64,000 bases of DNA from Bacteroidia bacterium (GTDB lineage: Bacteria > Bacteroidota > Bacteroidia > B-17B0 > Aurantibacillaceae): NCBI GenBank assembly GCA_014378485.1, contig JACMNO010000097.1, forward strand, positions 1 to 64,000, written 5' to 3'. Under the pieces are notes generated by a model. It did not search any database, was not told the DNA's origin, and saw only the letters and a program-made list of their open reading frames with translations. Positions 59,195 to 64,000 of the stretch are shown here, piece after piece. Position 1 is the stretch's first letter. Each line of letters starts with the position of its first letter. A program made the translations under genes and the position numbers.

Positions 59195-60136
59195 ATGGAA
59201 CTTACTCAATTTGAAGATGTATTTGAAGGCAAATTAGCCAAAAATGAAATGGTAGAGCCAAAAGATTGGATGCCGGATAATTACCGTAAGCATTTAATTC
59301 GCCAAATCTCGCAGCATGCTCACTCAGAAATTGTAGGAATGTTGCCGGAAGGCAACTGGATTACCCGTGCCCCAAGTTTACGTGCTAAAGTCGTTTTATT
59401 AGCTAAAGTACAGGATGAAGGTGGGCATGGTTTATATCTATATACAGCCGCTGAGACTCTAGGAATTAGCCGTGATGAATTACTAAATAATTTACATACC
59501 GGAAAAGCAAAATATTCATCTATTTTTAATTATCCAACTTTAACCTGGGCTGATATTGGCGCTGTGGGTTGGTTAGTTGACGGTGCAGCGATTATGAATC
59601 AAGTGATGCTTCAGCGTACATCTTACGGTCCATACGCTCGTGCTATGGTTCGCATTTGCAAAGAAGAAAGCTTTCATCAGCGTCAGGGTTTTGAAATCAT
59701 GACCCATTTATCTTTTGGTACGGCTGATCAAAAAGCAATGGCACAAGATGCCCTAAATCGCTGGTGGTACCCAACGATGATGATGTTTGGTCCACCTGAT
59801 TCAGAGTCACCAAACAGTGAGAATGCGATCAAATGGAGAATCAAACGTGAAACCAATGATCAATTACGCCAAAAATTTGTGAATCAGACAGTTCCCCAAG
59901 TTGAGTATTTAGGATTAACAGTACCGGATGCTAATTTAAAATGGAACGAAGACAAAAAAGGATATGATTACAGCGAACCAAATTGGGTAGAATTTAAGAG
60001 TGTTATTAGTGGGAACGGACCATGTAATAAACAACGCTTATTAGCTCGCAACAAGGCGCATGATGAGGGCGCTTGGGTAAGAGAAGCGGCACAAGCTTTT
60101 GCAAAAAAGAGAAAAGAAATATACGAAGCAGCATAA
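59195..60136 (+). CDS. paaA: Phenylacetyl-CoA epoxidase catalytic subunit PaaA
   Basis: A 313-residue di-iron monooxygenase alpha subunit. Two ExxH motifs, in [11 protein letters not shown] and [10 protein letters not shown], are iron ligands. [41 protein letters not shown] and the C-terminal [12 protein letters not shown] are typical PaaA. It forms the PaaABCE complex that makes the ring-1,2-epoxide of phenylacetyl-CoA, the key step of aerobic hybrid aromatic degradation. First gene of the operon. Confidence 0.97.
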   Translation: MELTQFEDVFEGKLAKNEMVEPKDWMPDNYRKHLIRQISQHAHSEIVGMLPEGNWITRAPSLRAKVVLLAKVQDEGGHGLYLYTAAETLGISRDELLNNLHTGKAKYSSIFNYPTLTWADIGAVGWLVDGAAIMNQVMLQRTSYGPYARAMVRICKEESFHQRQGFEIMTHLSFGTADQKAMAQDALNRWWYPTMMMFGPPDSESPNSENAIKWRIKRETNDQLRQKFVNQTVPQVEYLGLTVPDANLKWNEDKKGYDYSEPNWVEFKSVISGNGPCNKQRLLARNKAHDEGAWVREAAQAFAKKRKEIYEAA

Positions 60137-60268
60137 GTGCCGTTAATAGCCTCCCCGAAGGGAAAAGAACAATAAAAATGAATATTACTTTAATAAACAA
60201 ATAATAACTATTTCGTATTCGATTATCAGCCATTTGGCGGAAAGTTGAATGGGGCTAATAACTTTAAA

Positions 60269-60556
60269 ATGTCAGATAATCAAGGCCCGGTTTGGGAAAT
60301 ATTTTTACAAAAAAAAGCAGGACAACCGTTTGTACACTGTGGAAGTTTACATGCATTTGATAAAGAAATGGCTTTACAGAATGCTAGAGATTTATATACG
60401 CGTCGAGGAGAAGGCATTTCTATCTGGGCAGTTCCATCTAATGCAATTGTGGCAAGCAGTCCCGAAGATATAGGATCTTTCTTTGAGCCATCAAATGACA
60501 AAGTATACCGTCACCCTACTTTTTACCAGATACCGGATGCTATTGGTCACATGTAA
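60269..60556 (+). CDS. paaB: Phenylacetyl-CoA epoxidase subunit PaaB
   Basis: A 95-residue protein from ATG 60269 (MSDNQGPVWEIFLQKKAGQP). An in-frame TTG 24 bp earlier would add eight residues, but PaaB proteins are about 95 residues long. Body: FVHCGSLHAFDKEMALQNARDLYTRRGEGISIWAVPS and a C-terminal YRHPTFYQIP. PaaB bridges PaaA/PaaC assemblies. It is 132 bp after paaA; that gap carries a CCTCCCC-GAA-GGGA repeat fragment and no gene. Confidence 0.95.
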   Translation: MSDNQGPVWEIFLQKKAGQPFVHCGSLHAFDKEMALQNARDLYTRRGEGISIWAVPSNAIVASSPEDIGSFFEPSNDKVYRHPTFYQIPDAIGHM

Positions 60557-60629
60557 TTTTAATTAAACTTCGAGCAACGTTATAGCGTGACGAAGCGTTC
60601 TATAAATTAAGTACTATACCAATTAAAAG

Positions 60630-60692
60630 ATGCTGAAACAAGTTCAGCATGACAATATAAAATCTGTGAAATCCGCGATATCTGCGGGACAT
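60630..60692. repeat. Two short palindromic repeats upstream of paaC
   Basis: ATGCTGAA-acaag-TTCAGCAT (60630-60650) is a perfect hairpin. CCGC-gatatct-GCGG (60673-60687) follows within an AAATCTGTGAAATCC context. Both resemble dispersed intergenic repeats I have seen in many genomes (recalled, not checked). Read as codons they give MLKQVQHD, a familiar false N-terminus, which fits the view that paaC starts later. Confidence 0.6.
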
Positions 60693-60698
60693 AAAAAA

Positions 60699-61457
60699 AT
60701 GACAATACAAGAAGCACTATTTCAATACACACTAAGATTAGGCGACACTAACCTGATACTATCGCAACGCATAAGCGAATGGACAGGCCACGGACCTTTT
60801 TTAGAAGAAGATCTGGCACTGACCAATATTGCCCTTGACATTACCGGTGCAGCAAAATCTTTTTTAGAGTATGCCGCTGGTATCGAAAATAAAGGAAGAA
60901 GCGCGGATGATTTAGCTTATTTTAGAAATGACAGGCAATTTTATAATGCGCAAATAACTGAACTGCCAAACGGTGATTATGCCAGAACCATTGTTCGCCA
61001 GGCAATGATCGATTGTTTTGATTTTTACTTTTATACAGAATTAGCAAAAAGCAAAGATGAAACATTAGCAGGAATTGCACAAAAATCAATTAAAGAAGTA
61101 ACTTATCATTTGCGTCATACCTCATCATGGGTAGAGCGATTTGGTGATGGCACAGAAGAAAGTCACAACAAAGCCCAAACTGCAGTAAACGAATTATGGC
61201 AATATACCGGTGAGTTATTTGAAATGAACGAAGTAGATGAGATCTTAATAAAAGAAGGAATTGCTATAGATTTAAATGGAGTAAAAACCAAGTGGGGAAA
61301 TCACATGGCCGGTTTATTAGAAAAATCTACCCTCATTAAACCCGAGAACGGATATATGCAAACAGGCAGCAGAAAAGCGATACATACCGAACACCTTGCC
61401 TTTATTTTGGCTGAAATGCAAGCATTGCCAAGGATGTACCCAGATGCTAAATGGTAA
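60699..61457 (+). CDS. paaC: Phenylacetyl-CoA epoxidase structural subunit PaaC
   Basis: A 252-residue ferritin-like protein from ATG 60699 (MTIQEALFQYTLRLGDTNLI). The open frame extends 69 bp further upstream, but that part is repeat DNA and the family begins here. Body: SQRISEWTGHGPFLEEDLALTNIALDITGAA and LPNGDYARTIVRQAMIDCFDFYFY, then KEVTYHLRHTSSWVERFGDGTEES. PaaC has a degenerate metal site and pairs with PaaA. Third subunit gene of the operon. Confidence 0.95.
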   Translation: MTIQEALFQYTLRLGDTNLILSQRISEWTGHGPFLEEDLALTNIALDITGAAKSFLEYAAGIENKGRSADDLAYFRNDRQFYNAQITELPNGDYARTIVRQAMIDCFDFYFYTELAKSKDETLAGIAQKSIKEVTYHLRHTSSWVERFGDGTEESHNKAQTAVNELWQYTGELFEMNEVDEILIKEGIAIDLNGVKTKWGNHMAGLLEKSTLIKPENGYMQTGSRKAIHTEHLAFILAEMQALPRMYPDAKW

Positions 61458-61496
61458 ATCAACCTATTAGTAAACTAATTTAAATCAAAAACTGCA

Positions 61497-61841
61497 ATGA
61501 AACATTTATATTTAATTCTCTTTTTAGTTTTGTCAGTTGCAATTTATTCGCAAGCTGCACCATCACCAAAAATAAAAATAACTAAATCACATTTTCTTAA
61601 AGCAAAGACATTGCGGGATCTTCTTCCTTCTTTGCCAAAAAACTGTCCTATTACTGAATATCAATTTGCTATTGACACACCACAATTAAGAAAAACGCTC
61701 ACAATAAAAAACAATAAAATTACATCAGACGTTAAGTCTATTGTTAAGAACATGAAGACTGGCCAAAAAATTTTTATTGAAAGCATTAAATCAAATTGCA
61801 AAACTCCTTTTAAGAAAAAGCATATATTTGTTTTAACCTAA
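61497..61841 (+). CDS. Exported small protein inside the paa operon, function unknown
   Basis: A 114-residue protein with signal peptide (MKHLYLILFLVLSVAIYSQA) and a short Lys-rich, beta-type domain: KIKITKSHFLKAKTLRDLLPSLPKNCPITEYQFAI, then TGQKIFIESIKSNCK. Two cysteines (about 50 and 101) could pair in the periplasm. It weakly recalls the last domain of GldM-type T9SS proteins (P-x-x-CxIxxFxxxxxP); this is a pattern impression only. It lies 39 bp after paaC and overlaps the next small gene by one base, between paaC and paaD. Confidence 0.75.
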   Translation: MKHLYLILFLVLSVAIYSQAAPSPKIKITKSHFLKAKTLRDLLPSLPKNCPITEYQFAIDTPQLRKTLTIKNNKITSDVKSIVKNMKTGQKIFIESIKSNCKTPFKKKHIFVLT

Positions 61842-61948
61842 TGAGCTTTAAAGAATCCTGGAATAAAATCTCGCCCTATTTTGTTGATGTTTGGCAATAC
61901 CTTGTCATTATTGTAATCATGATACTGGCAGCTATTTTTATATTGTAA
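61841..61948 (+). CDS. 35-residue single-helix membrane protein
   Basis: ATG at 61841 shares a base with the stop of the previous gene (TAATG). The product starts MSFKESWNKISPYFVDVWQY and ends with a hydrophobic helix (LVIIVIMILAAIFIL). The paaD start is 4 bp later. The coupling, the polar-then-hydrophobic layout and the lack of a competing frame support a real small membrane protein. Function unknown; it resembles small accessory subunits of membrane complexes only in size and topology. Confidence 0.65.
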   Translation: MSFKESWNKISPYFVDVWQYLVIIVIMILAAIFIL

Positions 61949-61952
61949 AAAC

Positions 61953-62441
61953 TTGAAAACCAAAGAACATATTTTATCACTTCTTTCCGAAATTCCCGAT
62001 CCGGAAATCCCTGTGATTTCTATTATTGAATTGGGTGTGATTAGAGAAATTGATATCATTGATGATAAATCTATTGCTTTAAAAATTACTCCTACCTATT
62101 CGGGTTGCCCCGCTATGAAGCAAATAGAAGATGACGTAAAGAAAAAGTTATCTGAAAACGGTTTTACGAGTATTACACTAAACACGATTTTTTCGCCACC
62201 ATGGACAACAGACTGGATAACGGAAGAAGCCAAAGAAAAATTAAGAAAATATGGGATCGCTCCCCCGGAACATTCAACAGAAGATAAAAACTGGCTTACC
62301 GGGAAACACAGTGTTGTAAAATGCCCACGTTGTAAATCAGAAAATACTAAATTAATATCTCAATTTGGCAGTACCGCTTGCAAAGCCTTATACCAATGTC
62401 AGGAATGTTTAGAACCCTTTGACTACTTTAAATGTATTTAA
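61953..62441 (+). CDS. paaD: Phenylacetyl-CoA epoxidase maturation protein PaaD
   Basis: A 162-residue protein: a MIP18/DUF59 domain (EIPDPEIPVISIIELGVIREI ... ITPTYSGCPAMKQIEDDVKKKL), the PaaD segment FSPPWTTDWITEEAKEKLRKYGIAPP and a C-terminal zinc ribbon (CPRCKS ... CQECLEPFDYFKC). PaaD helps mature the metal centres of the epoxidase. The start is TTG 61953, which keeps KTKEHILSLLSEIPDPEIP at the N-terminus; no ATG offers this. It ends the operon. Confidence 0.93.
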   Translation: MKTKEHILSLLSEIPDPEIPVISIIELGVIREIDIIDDKSIALKITPTYSGCPAMKQIEDDVKKKLSENGFTSITLNTIFSPPWTTDWITEEAKEKLRKYGIAPPEHSTEDKNWLTGKHSVVKCPRCKSENTKLISQFGSTACKALYQCQECLEPFDYFKCI

Positions 62442-62517
62442 ATTAATTTCAGCCTGTTCGACGAAATAACTTATTTAACTTATTAAATTAGTTATATATT
62501 AGCTTAAAGATATTTTT

Positions 62518-64000
62518 ATGCTAACAAAAACTTTTTCTAACTTCATTCTCAATAATTTTTTAGAACATATTTTTGTTTTAAATATTAAGCAGGAAATTCT
62601 GTTTCAAACCAATGGCACTGAAAACCTTCTTGGGTTCTCTAATTTTGAAATTGCAGAAGCTAGTTTTTCGGGTTTATTTATTGATCCACATTTTTCATTT
62701 GAAGATACTATTTCCAAAGCAGAGAAATTTGGAGAGTTTATTAGCATAGAGAACTTTAAACATAAAACAAAAAAATACATCAATATTGCCTTTAGAGTTA
62801 TTTGTCATGAGGATGAGGAAACTAAAGAGGAATTATATATCTTTTATTTAAAGGATAACACACAACAAAACATTATCCGTAAAGACATTATTAAAAAAAG
62901 TCTGACTATTGAAAGGCTTTCTAAATCAAGGAAAATAAGAGATGGCCAAATTGACGAGGCCATTTATGAAATATTAGAATCATCATCAAGAGCTGTTCAG
63001 GTTACCCGGGTGAATGCCTGGGTGTTTGATAAGAAAAAAACAGAAATTCAATGCATAGGAAATTATGACGCACGAGAAAATAAATTAGTAAATCAAGAGT
63101 CTTTACCGAGAATTGAAATGCCCAAATATTTCAAATTATTTGAAACAGAAAAAATAATTATTACTCCGGATACCAGTAAAGAAAATAAAACAGATGAAAT
63201 GGACGAAACCTATCTCAACCCAAACGATATCCAATCCTTAATGGATATTCCTGTAAGGATTGAAGGTGAAATGATTGGCGTTATCTGTTTTGAAAATGTT
63301 GGGTCTCCCAGAGAATGGACTTTAATGGAACAAAAATACGGTTTGGTTGCAGCCCAGATGTTATCATTGACTATCGAATCACATAATAAACAAAAAGTGA
63401 AGCGTGATCTTGAATTATCCGTTAAAGAAAAAACGATTTTATTACAGGAAGTAAATCACCGTGTTAAAAATAATTTGGCCATTGTTGGTAGTTTAATAAA
63501 TCTGCAAAGTGAAAAATCGCATGATGACTATCATAAACAACTATTTATTGAATGTAGGAATAGATTAGATTCCATAGCAACTGTTCACGAATTAATTTAC
63601 AAAGCCAAAAACTATACCCATATTGATTTCAAAGCCTATCTGAACCAAATTATTGATCACATCACAAGTTCATATAAATCATTTGATCATATCAAAATTA
63701 TTAAAGAAATTGAAGAAATTCACGTCCAAATTTCATCCTCAATCCCGCTAGCATTGATTGTTAACGAACTCATTACAAACTGTTATAAACACGCATTTAA
63801 AAGCAAAAAAGAAGGCGAGATAAGAATTACTCTAACAGAAAAAGCTGAACTTGTTTTATTAACCATAAGTGATAATGGCCAGGGCTTTGATATAAACGCA
63901 ATATCTAAAACAACTATGGGTATGGATATTCTTAACGGTCTTGTGAATCAAATTGACGGCACCTGTGATTTAACAAGCAACGAAAAAGGAACTATATATA
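62518..64000 (+). CDS. Sensor histidine kinase (HisKA_2/HWE-like), cut off by window edge
   Basis: Open from ATG 62518 to the window end with no stop; 494 residues visible. N-terminal PAS-like domain (about 1-125), a coiled linker (about 130-150), a GAF domain (about 150-300; ILESSSRAVQVTRVNAWVFD, LMDIPVRIEGEMIGVICFEN), then a HisKA_2 dimerisation domain with phospho-acceptor His314 in LLQEVNHRVKNNL and an HATPase domain (N-box NELITNCYKHAF from residue 416, DNGQGFD G1 box). Soluble, no membrane segment. Its response regulator is not in view. Separated from paaD by 76 bp with no clear promoter. Confidence 0.88.
   Translation, partial: MLTKTFSNFILNNFLEHIFVLNIKQEILFQTNGTENLLGFSNFEIAEASFSGLFIDPHFSFEDTISKAEKFGEFISIENFKHKTKKYINIAFRVICHEDEETKEELYIFYLKDNTQQNIIRKDIIKKSLTIERLSKSRKIRDGQIDEAIYEILESSSRAVQVTRVNAWVFDKKKTEIQCIGNYDARENKLVNQESLPRIEMPKYFKLFETEKIIITPDTSKENKTDEMDETYLNPNDIQSLMDIPVRIEGEMIGVICFENVGSPREWTLMEQKYGLVAAQMLSLTIESHNKQKVKRDLELSVKEKTILLQEVNHRVKNNLAIVGSLINLQSEKSHDDYHKQLFIECRNRLDSIATVHELIYKAKNYTHIDFKAYLNQIIDHITSSYKSFDHIKIIKEIEEIHVQISSSIPLALIVNELITNCYKHAFKSKKEGEIRITLTEKAELVLLTISDNGQGFDINAISKTTMGMDILNGLVNQIDGTCDLTSNEKGTIY

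Noticed and set aside
61838-62059. 73-codon minus-strand frame over the small membrane gene and paaD
   Set aside because: Opposite to paaD coding sequence, with no start context or domain.
1-64000. tRNA, rRNA, transposase or phage genes
   Set aside because: I looked for CCA-ended cloverleaf-like stretches, rRNA motifs and integrase or DDE motifs and saw none.

Overview
The window is chromosomal DNA from a member of the Bacteroidota, most likely a free-living aerobic Flavobacteriia- or Sphingobacteriia-like bacterium. The evidence is AT-rich sequence, almost no Shine-Dalgarno sequences, promoters of the TTG-N18-20-TAnnTTTG type, type IX secretion (T9SS) sorting domains, PorP/SprF proteins, a GldA-type ATPase and a bacillithiol gene (bshA). 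The species cannot be named from the sequence alone.

Layout. 1-2.8 kb: cut-off secreted protein, SAM methyltransferase, membrane-anchored papain-like protease. 2.9-9.8 kb: surface and glycan cluster with a GT-C-like membrane protein, two FkbM methyltransferases and two T9SS substrates that share an N-terminal domain but carry different sorting signals. 9.9-12.1 kb: remnant of a lost sodium:solute symporter, a decayed RelBE-like toxin-antitoxin pair with a frameshift in each gene, and an intact symporter. 12.3-20.5 kb: OlsB/GlsB-like acyltransferase, engB, M16 protease, bshA, C45-type hydrolase. 20.8-28.5 kb: lipoprotein and a TetR-TolC-MFP-RND efflux operon with a visible operator. 28.6-47.8 kb: a tandemly duplicated cassette of giant adhesin plus PorP/SprF, closed by a PorE-like OmpA protein. 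47.8-57.9 kb: rsgA, a GC-rich multi-hairpin element, gldA, a YhcG-type nuclease, ALDH, glycine-zipper lipoprotein, aldo-keto reductase, CoA-transferase, purT. 58-62.4 kb: phenylacetyl-CoA epoxidase genes, paaE divergent from paaABC-x-y-paaD. 62.5 kb to the end: a cut-off HisKA_2 sensor kinase.

How it works together. Nearly 20 kb encodes surface display: two adhesins of about 2,500 residues, each an array of 19-20 units of 89 residues, each followed by its own PorP/SprF barrel, plus one PorE-like protein that would tie the outer membrane to peptidoglycan. The arrays evolve in blocks of three units (801 bp), which points to recurrent recombination. The paa genes suggest aerobic aromatic catabolism, and the efflux operon is probably self-repressed by its TetR. 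The strongest candidates for something undescribed are a 19-bp palindrome present twice in frame inside the YhcG-type nuclease gene, the three-unit repeat register of the adhesins, the 239-bp folded element near 48.9 kb, and a 35-residue membrane protein inside the paa operon.
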